This document shows, piece by piece, positions 1-5,648 of a DNA stretch of 5,648 nucleotides. Within the stretch, counting starts at the first letter, position 1. Every line of letters begins with the position of its first letter. Position numbers and translations under genes: made by a program. Origin of the DNA: an uncultured Eubacteriales bacterium (GTDB lineage Bacteria > Bacillota > Clostridia > Christensenellales > Aristaeellaceae); the NCBI GenBank assembly GCA_900553265.1, contig USDD01000131.1, positions 1 to 5,648 of the forward strand. The letters run 5' to 3'. Below the pieces are notes generated by a model that was not told the origin of the DNA, did not search any database, and saw only the letters and a program-made list of their open reading frames with translations.

Positions 1-1996
1 CCCCGCGGCGGAAGCCATACCACGCCGCCTTGGGCCGCGCGTAGTAGTCGATTATGGCCCAGCCGCAGGCCGGCCAGCAGTCGTTGAGCATCCAGTAAAT
101 CAGCCCGGACGAGAACCACTTCTCCCGCCGGTACAGCTCCATAGTGATGCGCACCCACTCGTACTGCACATACTGCCGCTTGGCGATCTTGTCCTCCGGG
201 CAGCGCGGCGCGCCCAGCAGCTTGTCCGTGATAGCGCACAGATAGTCGTAAATCTGAAACTCTCTGAACGCCTCGGAGGGATTGTTCTTCGTGTGGAAGC
301 GCAGCATGCCCTCGTCATCGCCGAAGATGTCCTCATCCGTCAGAAATCTCCGCAGCGACGCGGCCGACGGCATGCCCATCACCGGCTCCTCGGCGCAGAA
401 GCGCGACAGATAGCCGTCGAAATACGTGCGGTAGTCCTGCATGTCGTGGTGTCGAATGTAGGAAAACCACTCTCCGATGTAGTTGGTGTTGTGGGTCGTG
501 CCCCGGGTGATGGAGCCGTAGGGCCGGCCGCCGTAGGGACTGGAGGGCAGGAAGGGCCGGTTGGGATCCAGCTGCTCCAGCACCGGGCCGATGGCGCGCA
601 GCGCCGAGCGCCGGCCGCCGTAATCCACCATGTCCTCGTCGCCGTCCATGCCGTTCTCGTTGTCGCCCGTCCACCAGACCAGACATGCATGGCTGCGCAG
701 CCGCAGCGCCGCGTGCCGCGCCTCCATGCGCAGATGCGCCAGGAAATCGTCGTTCCACTCGGGATAGCGCCCGCAGGCCATCAGGAAATCCTGCGTGACC
801 ATCAGGCCCAGCCGGTCGCAGGTCTCGTAAAACGCGTCCTGCTCGAAGATGCCGCCGCCCCAGACGCGGATCATGTTCATGTGCGCCTTTTGCGCCATGC
901 TCAGCAGCCGCTCGATCTTCTCCGGCGTCTCCTCCGAGGGGAACGGCTCGCAGGGCACCCAGTTCGCGCCCTTGCAGAAGATGGGCACGCCGTTGACGAT
1001 CAGCCGGAAGCCGGAGAATTCGTCCTCCTCGTTGCGATCCCAGAAGGCGTTTTCGCCCGAGACGTGCGGGCTCCGCTTGAGCTTCAGGCACTTTTCGAAG
1101 CCCTCGCTGCCGGGCAGATCCCGAGGCTGGAAGATGCGCGCGGTGCGAATGCCCACCGAGAGAGCGCGCTCGTCCAGCACCCGCTCGCCGTCCTCCACCG
1201 CCGCCGTCAGCCGATACAGCGGCTGCTCGCCATAGCCGTTGGGCCACCACAGCCGCGGCTGCTCCACGTCGATGGTCTCCGAAATCGCGTCCTCGACAAT
1301 CCTGCGCCGCTTCGTCCAGACCACCGCGCCGTCGGGATCCTTAAGCGTCAGGCGGCAGAAGGTCTCCTCCCCCGCCCCGCGAAACTTCGCCTGCACGAAC
1401 AGCTGCGCGCCGAAGTCGTCCAGACAGCGCGTCTCCGCGCGCAGATCGTCCACCTCGCGGCGCTCCGGACGATGCAGACAGACCGACCGGAAGATTCCCA
1501 TGGTCACGAAGCGATCCACCCAGTCCCAGGAATAGGTGCACTGCATGCGGCGGGTGTACAGCCGCTCGCAGGTGAACGCCGCCGGGCGCTCGGGCAGACC
1601 CGCCGTCATGGCGATGGGCGACAGAAACACCACGCGCAGCGTGTTGCCGCCCTTGCGCAGACCCTTCGCCGGGAAGACGTGGGGCACGAACATGTCGTCC
1701 GCCGCGCCGATCTCCAAGCCGTTCAGGAACACGCGGCAGCAGGTGTCCAGCCCGCCGAATTCGATTTCCGCGTCCTCCCATGCCTCGGGCGCGTCAAACT
1801 CGCGCTCGTAGGCCCAGTTCCACTTTTCCACCCACTGGGATTCCTCGGCGTTGTTTCGCCAGAAGAGCTCCTTCAACGTGCCGTTGCGCAGGAGATCGGC
1901 GTGCACGCAGCCGGGCACGCGCCCCTCAAAGGCGATGCGCCGGCCGTCGGGCGCAAAGCCCTCGCCGCGCCACGCTCCGTCCAGAGACAGTTTCAT
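1..1996 (-). CDS. GH2 beta-mannosidase-like glycoside hydrolase, gene B (3' end off the window)
   Basis: Retaining exo-glycosidase of family GH2, most like beta-mannosidases that remove terminal beta-mannose from manno-oligosaccharides. The frame is open from ATG at 1996 to the left edge, giving 665 codons. The start has an AAGGAGG Shine-Dalgarno site (2004-2010) with a 7-nt spacer. No signal peptide is seen, so it is probably cytoplasmic. Inferred layout: N-terminal jelly-roll about 1-175, Ig-like domain about 180-290, TIM barrel about 295 onward. Visible landmarks are YSWDW (155-159), PRLWWPNGYGE (247-257), RVWGGG (377-382), GDNE with the likely acid/base E447, RPFLPSSPY (480-488), FCAEEP with the likely nucleophile E536, and LNDCWP (637-642). 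Family members usually run to roughly 800 residues or more, so C-terminal domains probably lie beyond base 1. Oddities: Thr401 replaces the usual Trp of the WQ(D/E)F motif, and an E-P pair follows the putative nucleophile. The GH2 assignment is firm; beta-mannosidase specificity is probable. Other exo-beta-glycosidase activity cannot be excluded. Confidence 0.9.
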   Translation of the reverse strand, partial: MKLSLDGAWRGEGFAPDGRRIAFEGRVPGCVHADLLRNGTLKELFWRNNAEESQWVEKWNWAYEREFDAPEAWEDAEIEFGGLDTCCRVFLNGLEIGAADDMFVPHVFPAKGLRKGGNTLRVVFLSPIAMTAGLPERPAAFTCERLYTRRMQCTYSWDWVDRFVTMGIFRSVCLHRPERREVDDLRAETRCLDDFGAQLFVQAKFRGAGEETFCRLTLKDPDGAVVWTKRRRIVEDAISETIDVEQPRLWWPNGYGEQPLYRLTAAVEDGERVLDERALSVGIRTARIFQPRDLPGSEGFEKCLKLKRSPHVSGENAFWDRNEEDEFSGFRLIVNGVPIFCKGANWVPCEPFPSEETPEKIERLLSMAQKAHMNMIRVWGGGIFEQDAFYETCDRLGLMVTQDFLMACGRYPEWNDDFLAHLRMEARHAALRLRSHACLVWWTGDNENGMDGDEDMVDYGGRRSALRAIGPVLEQLDPNRPFLPSSPYGGRPYGSITRGTTHNTNYIGEWFSYIRHHDMQDYRTYFDGYLSRFCAEEPVMGMPSAASLRRFLTDEDIFGDDEGMLRFHTKNNPSEAFREFQIYDYLCAITDKLLGAPRCPEDKIAKRQYVQYEWVRITMELYRREKWFSSGLIYWMLNDCWPACGWAIIDYYARPKAAWYGFRRG

Positions 1997-2018
1997 TCTT
2001 TTTCCTCCTTCATGCAAA

Positions 2019-2045
2019 CGGACGCGCCGCTCTTTGACGCGTCCG
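2019..2045 (-). other. GC-rich intergenic hairpin upstream of GH2 gene B
   Basis: A perfect 8-bp inverted repeat (CGGACGCG at 2019-2026 against CGCGTCCG at 2038-2045) with an 11-nt loop fills about half of the 55-nt gap between the methyltransferase stop and the gene B start. On the transcribed strand it lies 8 nt before the AAGGAGG site. It is followed by TTTGCATG and not by a U-tract, so it is a poor intrinsic terminator. It could stabilise or partition a shared transcript, or be incidental in GC-rich DNA. Function is inferred only. Confidence 0.4.
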
Positions 2046-2051
2046 CAAAGC

Positions 2052-2870
2052 TCATTTTTTCCCGTTGGCGCGCTGCCGCGCGATCTCGTACAGGCAGATA
2101 GACGTGGCGCAGCCCACGTTCAGCGACGACGCCGCGCCAAAGATGGGAATCCTCGCCAGCACGTCGCAGCGCTCCTTCCACGCCTTGGACAGGCCGAAGG
2201 TCTCGTTGCCGATAATCAGCGCCACCGGGCCGGTCAGGTCCACCTCGTCGATGTTCACCGTGCCGTGGGCGCTGGTTCCCAGCACCAGCGGCCGCTCGGG
2301 CAGCGCGTCCAGAAACTTCAGCGCCTCGTCGCAGGAACCCAGCGCGGCATGAGACACATGGAACAGCGTTCCGATGCTGGCGCGAATGCACTGCGGATCG
2401 TAGAGATCCGCGCCGTGGCCGGTGGTCAGCACGCTGCGGCAGCCGAACGCGTCGGCGGAGCGGATCACCGTGCCCAGATTGCCGGGTGAGCTGGGCCGGT
2501 CGAACACCGTGTACAGCGCGTCGGGCGCGTCGATGGTCTTCAGCTCCGGACGCATGCGCACCAGACAGACCAGCTCGCAGGGATTTTCCCGGTCGGACAG
2601 CTCCTGACGCAGCGCGTGCGCCATGCGATAGACGATCTCCGGGTTCGCGCGGCGAATCATGTCGTTGGCCCAGCCGGACAGCCGCTCCTCCGCGTCGCAG
2701 CCAATGGCGTAAAACTCATAGCCCGCGGCAATGGCCTGCTCGATGGGATGAACGCCCTCCAGAAAGAACAGCCGCTGATGCGTGCGCTTCTCGCGGTTGC
2801 GCTTGAGCGTCTCGAACTGCTGGAACGCCGCGTTTCTCGAAAACATGTCCTTGTAGGCCGGCATATCCAT
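2052..2870 (-). CDS. SpoU/TrmH-family RNA 2'-O-ribose methyltransferase
   Basis: SPOUT-class enzyme that would transfer a methyl group from S-adenosylmethionine to a ribose 2'-OH in tRNA or rRNA, in the cytoplasm. Counted from the ATG at 2870 it has 272 residues. An N-terminal substrate-binding region about 10-105 includes RLFFLEGVHPIEQA (33-46). The knotted catalytic domain about 118-265 carries all three family motifs. Motif 1 is SPGNLGTVIRSADAFG (128-143), with N131 and the probable catalytic R137. Motif 2 is LIIGNETFGLS (218-228), with the GNE triad. Motif 3 is IPIFGAASSLNVG (241-253), with SLN. These form the trefoil knot that binds the cofactor. The second ATG (2864) has better ribosome-binding-site spacing and may be the true start, giving 270 residues. 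The gene lies between two GH2 genes, has its own likely promoter, and may be co-transcribed with downstream gene B. The exact RNA target cannot be read from the sequence, so no gene symbol is given. Confidence 0.9.
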   Translation of the reverse strand: MDMPAYKDMFSRNAAFQQFETLKRNREKRTHQRLFFLEGVHPIEQAIAAGYEFYAIGCDAEERLSGWANDMIRRANPEIVYRMAHALRQELSDRENPCELVCLVRMRPELKTIDAPDALYTVFDRPSSPGNLGTVIRSADAFGCRSVLTTGHGADLYDPQCIRASIGTLFHVSHAALGSCDEALKFLDALPERPLVLGTSAHGTVNIDEVDLTGPVALIIGNETFGLSKAWKERCDVLARIPIFGAASSLNVGCATSICLYEIARQRANGKK

Positions 2871-2875
2871 CCCCC
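2871..2875 (-). promoter_or_regulatory. Ribosome binding site that favours the second ATG of the methyltransferase
   Basis: The transcribed strand reads GCGGGGGATGGATATG. The G-run (2871-2875) touches the first ATG (2870) with no spacer, but sits 6 nt before the in-frame ATG at 2864. That is the normal spacing, so translation may start at 2864. A GGAAGG at 2887-2892 lies 16 nt from the first ATG, too far to be a typical site. Confidence 0.5.
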
Positions 2876-2899
2876 GCTTTTTTCATCCTTCCGAGGGGT

Positions 2900-2928
2900 A
2901 TACTACCATATCCTGCCGCCGAATGCAA
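2900..2928 (-). promoter_or_regulatory. Probable sigma-A-type promoter for the methyltransferase
   Basis: In the 66-nt gap after GH2 gene A, the minus strand has TTGCAT (2923-2928) as a weak -35, a 17-bp spacer, and TAGTAT (2900-2905) as -10. The TG of an extended -10 lies one base upstream of the -10. Transcription would start near 2893, leaving a leader of about 25-30 nt. The hexamers match consensus at 3/6 and 4/6, so the call rests on spacing, the extended -10 and position. No terminator hairpin is seen after gene A, so read-through from it is also possible. Confidence 0.45.
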
Positions 2929-2936
2929 GCCTTTTT

Positions 2937-5237
2937 TCAGTCTTCCCCAAAGCCCTCGAACTCGTCGAAGCCCGCCTGCTTCAGGCAGCGCAGATACCAC
3001 GCATAGTCGCAGCTCGGCCTGCCCTGAAGGTAGTGGTTGCGGCCCTTCTCACCGTCCGCGTTCTCCCACTCGATCAGGTAGAAATGCGCCCCGCCATCGT
3101 CGCGCACGGCAATCAGCGGCGTGGACGCGTCGGCGCGCAGCACGTCGTCCGCCTCGGCCACGACCCGCTCCGTCTCCACATCCGTCACCTTGTAATGCAC
3201 CGCGCAGTCCTCAAAGCGGTCGCTCACGCCGTAGACCACGTTCTCACCGGTGTGGTCGTCCATCATCAGGCAGACGGGCTGCTGGCTGCGGCGAATGAAG
3301 AAGTACGCCAGCTTCCGGCAGAAGTAATAGTCCACCACCGCGTCGGAGATCTGCGGCCAGCAATCCATGATGTTCCACCAGATCAGACCCGTCCGCCGGC
3401 CCTTGCGGCAGCGGAAGCTCTCCACGAAGTACTTCTTCGCCTCGGCCTGAGAAATCTGGCTCATCCGGGCGTACTCGTCCAGATTCCGCGGCTCCTGCCC
3501 GAACAGCGTCTTCAGCTGGCCGGACATCAGCGGAATGCGGTAGTTGTAGGGCGCTTCGCCCAGCTCCGGCGAGGCCGCGTGGTACAGATACATGGGATTG
3601 CCGTCCACCGGCCATGTCCGGTCGCCCAGAAAGCGCTTCAGGCTCTTAGGCGAATTGCAGCCGTGATAGCCCATCTCGCTGGCAAAAGTCGCGCTGTGGT
3701 CGTGGTAGAAATGGCTCTTGAAGTAGTCGCGCGGGCCCCAGAGGTGCTGCTCGGGCGTCTCCTGCTGCCGTCCCTGACGGAAGGCCTCGGAGGAGACATA
3801 GGGTGAGCTGGGCAGATAGGGCCGGGAGCAGTCCTCGTCGCGCAGCACGGCGGGAATCACGCCGCGGGTCAGCACGTTCAGCGAGGGATCGCGCCTGTTG
3901 TCGCCCCAGCAGTAGTTCTGGTCGCACTCATTGTCCCCCGCCCACAGGCAGATGCACGCATGGCGGCGCAGCCGGCGCACCGTCGAGCGCACCTCGTCCT
4001 CCAGCTGGCGCTTCATGCGCTCCGTCTGCGGATAGACGCCGCAGGCCATCATGAAATCCTGCCAGATGAGAATGCCGTTTTCGTCGCACAGATTGTAGAA
4101 CAGCTCGCTCTCGTAAACGCCGCCGCCCCAGACGCGCATTGCGTTGCAGCCCACGTCCTTCACCAGCTCGATGATTCCGGGCGTGCGCGCCTCGTCGTTG
4201 GAATGGAACGCGTCGACGGGCACCCAGTTGGTTCCCTTGATGTAAACGCGCCGGCCGTTGATGACGAAGCAGAACTCGCCCTCGCCCTTTTCGTCCAGCG
4301 TGTCGTCGTGAATCAGCTCCGCCGTGCGCAGGCCCTGACGCAGGTTCAGCCGGTCGATTTCCTCACCGTCGCGCAGCAGAATCACGGAGATGTCGTACTG
4401 CGCCGGCTCGCCATAGCCTCTCGGCCACCAGAGCCGGGGCTTCTCCACCGAGAAGTGCAGCCGCCCGAAGGTGTGCCAGAGACTCGTCTCCGCCGCGAAG
4501 CGGCTGTCGCCCGAAACGCCCTCCACCCGCAGCGAATATCGCTGCGCGCACTCCCGGCCCAGCTCCAGCTCATAGCCCAGCGAGCAGCGCAGGCTGCCGT
4601 CCGCCTGAATCTGATTGACCCATGCGAACGCGTCCCGGACGTACTCCGCCTTCCTCTGCACCACCGAAACGCCGCGCCACAGGCCGGAGGACACGATGCG
4701 CGGGCAGATGTCCCAGCCGAACATGTGGGTCGCCTTGCGAATCACCAGCGCAGGGTAGTTGTACTTCAGCGTATCGCTGAACATGCTGATGGGATACTTG
4801 CGCGCCTCGAGCACCGCCGGCAGGATGTGCACCATCAGCTCATTCTCACCCGGGCGCAGTCCATCGGCGGCGAAGGCATGCGAAATGTACATGTTCTCCG
4901 CGCGGCCGAGCTTCCGACCGTTCAGATAGACGTCGGCCACCGTGTCGATTCCCTCGAACTCCAGCTCCACGCGCTGCGCGCCGCCCTCCCATTGGAAGGT
5001 CGTGCCGTAAAACACGTGATGGCTCTCGTAGTCCTGAATTTTCAGATAATTGTCCTGATAGTAAGGTTCCTCCAGCCTGCCCGCGCGGACGTAATCCAGC
5101 ACCCAGTCTCCGGGCACCGTCGCCGGCACCTTTTCGACCTTCAGCTCCGAAAAGCGCGTGATCTCCCCGCAGAGCGCCGCGTCGTCCACCAGCCCGACCT
5201 GCCAGCCCTCCGTCAGCTGCAGTCTCCGTTCGTCCAT
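2937..5237 (-). CDS. GH2 beta-mannosidase-like glycoside hydrolase, gene A (complete)
   Basis: A complete 766-residue GH2 enzyme, predicted to hydrolyse terminal beta-mannosides or a related beta-glycoside by the retaining mechanism. ATG at 5237 is preceded by GGAGGG (5245-5250) with a 7-nt spacer, and the stop is TGA. The N-terminus has no signal peptide, and the protein is rich in cysteine, which fits a cytoplasmic enzyme. Inferred layout: jelly-roll about 1-195, Ig-like domain about 200-305, TIM barrel about 310-645, one small beta-rich domain about 650-740, then a short acidic tail. Landmarks are FGWDICPR (173-180), PRLWWPRGYGE (267-277), RVWGGG (368-373), IWQDFMMACGVYP (391-403), GDNE with the likely acid/base E437, RPYLPSSPY (472-480), FASEMG with the likely nucleophile E521, and MDCWP (624-628). 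It is shorter than many bacterial beta-mannosidases because the C-terminal region is reduced. Ile177 stands where the second Trp of a WDW motif is usual. The GH2 assignment is firm, the substrate less so. Confidence 0.92.
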   Translation of the reverse strand: MDERRLQLTEGWQVGLVDDAALCGEITRFSELKVEKVPATVPGDWVLDYVRAGRLEEPYYQDNYLKIQDYESHHVFYGTTFQWEGGAQRVELEFEGIDTVADVYLNGRKLGRAENMYISHAFAADGLRPGENELMVHILPAVLEARKYPISMFSDTLKYNYPALVIRKATHMFGWDICPRIVSSGLWRGVSVVQRKAEYVRDAFAWVNQIQADGSLRCSLGYELELGRECAQRYSLRVEGVSGDSRFAAETSLWHTFGRLHFSVEKPRLWWPRGYGEPAQYDISVILLRDGEEIDRLNLRQGLRTAELIHDDTLDEKGEGEFCFVINGRRVYIKGTNWVPVDAFHSNDEARTPGIIELVKDVGCNAMRVWGGGVYESELFYNLCDENGILIWQDFMMACGVYPQTERMKRQLEDEVRSTVRRLRRHACICLWAGDNECDQNYCWGDNRRDPSLNVLTRGVIPAVLRDEDCSRPYLPSSPYVSSEAFRQGRQQETPEQHLWGPRDYFKSHFYHDHSATFASEMGYHGCNSPKSLKRFLGDRTWPVDGNPMYLYHAASPELGEAPYNYRIPLMSGQLKTLFGQEPRNLDEYARMSQISQAEAKKYFVESFRCRKGRRTGLIWWNIMDCWPQISDAVVDYYFCRKLAYFFIRRSQQPVCLMMDDHTGENVVYGVSDRFEDCAVHYKVTDVETERVVAEADDVLRADASTPLIAVRDDGGAHFYLIEWENADGEKGRNHYLQGRPSCDYAWYLRCLKQAGFDEFEGFGED

Positions 5238-5273
5238 ATGAATACCCTCCCCCGAAGTTATTTTATTAAATTG

Positions 5274-5282
5274 ATTATATCA
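5274..5282 (-). promoter_or_regulatory. Extended -10 promoter for GH2 gene A
   Basis: The minus strand reads TGATATAAT: a consensus TATAAT (5274-5279) with a TG one base upstream (5281-5282). No good -35 hexamer is found at 16-19 bp; the best, GTGCAT, matches at only 2/6. The extended -10 would compensate. Transcription would start near 5267, giving a leader of about 30 nt that contains the GGAGGG site. The promoter lies just after the tuf terminator, so gene A appears to be transcribed independently of tuf. Confidence 0.7.
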
Positions 5283-5360
5283 CACTTCCTTTCATAATGC
5301 ACCAGCTTTTTCAGAAAAATTGTCGTTTCTGCTCGAAAGACATTTTCCTTCTTCCAACGC

Positions 5361-5396
5361 AAAAGGAACCCCTTTCGAAAATCGAAAGGGGTTCCT
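5361..5396 (-). terminator. Rho-independent terminator of tuf
   Basis: A perfect 15-bp inverted repeat (arms 5364-5378 and 5382-5396) with a 3-nt loop begins 13 nt after the tuf stop codon. On the minus strand the stem ends in CCT and is followed by TTT (5361-5363), a short U-tract. The plus strand lacks a T-run after the stem, so termination is expected mainly in the tuf direction. Confidence 0.88.
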
Positions 5397-5409
5397 GAAG
5401 CATATTCAA

Positions 5410-5648
5410 TTAGCCGAGGATCTTGGTGACGACGCCGGAACCAACGGTGCGGCCGCCTTCGCGGATAGCGAAACGCAGACCTTCTTCGCACGCGATGGGG
5501 GTGATCAGCGTGATCTCCATGTCGATGTTGTCGCCCGGCATAACCATCTCAACGCCGTCCGGCAGCTTGATGTTGCCCGTAACGTCGGTGGTGCGGAAGT
5601 AGAACTGCGGACGATAGCCGTTGAAGAACGGGGTATGACGGCCGCCTT
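5410..5648 (-). CDS. tuf: Elongation factor Tu, C-terminal part (5' end off the window)
   Basis: EF-Tu is the GTPase that brings aminoacyl-tRNA to the ribosomal A site. The last 78 codons and a TAA stop are present; the GTPase domain and domain II lie beyond the right edge. The visible part is domain III, a beta-barrel that contacts tRNA. Signature stretches are GGRHTPFFNGYRPQFYFRTT (1-20 of the visible part), VMPGDN (35-40), and the C-terminus REGGRTVGSGVVTKILG (62-78). Codon choice includes many GTT, GGT, CGT and GCT codons, unlike the C/G-ending preference of the GH2 genes, as expected for a very highly expressed gene. A strong terminator follows, marking the end of its transcription unit. 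Identity is near certain. Confidence 0.98.
   Translation of the reverse strand, partial: GGRHTPFFNGYRPQFYFRTTDVTGNIKLPDGVEMVMPGDNIDMEITLITPIACEEGLRFAIREGGRTVGSGVVTKILG

Noticed and set aside
293..2101. 602-residue open frame on the plus strand
   Set aside because: It lies antisense to GH2 gene B and the end of the methyltransferase. Its translation is low-complexity (rich in Ala, Arg, His, Val, Leu) without recognisable motifs, and the opposite frame has full GH2 signatures. It is an artefact of GC-rich codon use.
2716..3000. 94-residue minus-strand frame spanning the gene A end and the methyltransferase start, including ATG at 2886 with GGAAGG directly before it
   Set aside because: It runs in a different frame through the well-supported methyltransferase, and the GGAAGG has no spacer to that ATG. 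The motif-bearing frame is clearly the other one.
2616..3806. 396-residue open frame on the plus strand
   Set aside because: It is antisense to both the methyltransferase and GH2 gene A, crosses their promoter-bearing gap, and has no recognisable domain or ribosome binding site logic.
2484..3813. 13-bp identical stretch at 2484-2496 and 3801-3813
   Set aside because: Both copies encode the peptide PSSP in unrelated proteins (methyltransferase and GH2 gene A). Chance plus codon bias explains it.
851..4136. 18-bp identical stretch at 851-868 and 4119-4136
   Set aside because: It encodes the conserved RVWGGG motif in both GH2 paralogs and reflects shared protein sequence, not a mobile or regulatory repeat.
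5272..5282. Small inverted repeat TGAT-n3-ATCA over the gene A -10 region as a possible operator
   Set aside because: The arms are only 4 bp and arise largely from the -10 consensus itself. There is no matching half-site nearby and no recognisable regulator gene in the window.
3960..5297. 445-residue open frame on the plus strand
   Set aside because: It is antisense to the N-terminal two thirds of GH2 gene A, is biased in composition, and has no motif. It is a shadow frame.
5296..5318. Possible catabolite-repression (cre) site upstream of gene A
   Set aside because: The TGAAAAAGCTGGTGCA segment on the minus strand only loosely resembles the cre consensus: the length is wrong and the central CG is missing.
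5258..5491. 77-residue open frame on the minus strand between tuf and GH2 gene A
   Set aside because: It starts out of frame inside tuf and reads through the tuf terminator stem and the gene A promoter, so it is not a credible gene.

Overview
The window holds four protein genes, all on the minus strand. In transcription order (right to left) they are: the 3' end of tuf (elongation factor Tu), a complete glycoside hydrolase family 2 (GH2) beta-mannosidase-like gene, a complete SpoU/TrmH-type RNA 2'-O-ribose methyltransferase, and a second GH2 beta-mannosidase-like gene that runs off the left edge. The DNA is GC-rich by eye. It has strong purine-rich Shine-Dalgarno sites, a clean intrinsic terminator after tuf and short AT-rich intergenic promoters. 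Together with the EF-Tu C-terminus, this suggests a GC-rich member of the Bacillota, plausibly a gut-type Clostridia. That placement is inference from style and not from a phylogenetic marker search.

Layout. Bases 5410-5648 encode the last 78 residues of EF-Tu. Bases 5361-5396 hold its terminator, a perfect 15-bp stem with a 3-nt loop. An extended -10 promoter at 5274-5282 then drives GH2 gene A (5237 to 2937, 766 aa). A 66-nt gap carries a plausible sigma-A-type promoter (2900-2928) for the methyltransferase (2870 or 2864 to 2052). A 55-nt gap with a GC-rich hairpin and a strong ribosome binding site leads into GH2 gene B (1996 to beyond base 1, 665 residues visible). No promoter or terminator is evident between the methyltransferase and gene B, so they may be co-transcribed.

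How the genes relate. The two GH2 enzymes are diverged paralogs and not a recent duplication. They share the PRLWWP, RVWGGG, GDNE, RPxLPSSPY and DCWP landmarks but differ in several active-site positions. Neither has a signal peptide, so both probably act in the cytoplasm on imported beta-mannosides or related oligosaccharides. The methyltransferase between them is an RNA-modification housekeeping gene with no obvious metabolic link. No transporter, regulator, RNA gene, mobile element or CRISPR array is visible. I do not see a new biological system here; the most interesting points are the active-site differences between the two GH2 paralogs and the arrangement around the methyltransferase.
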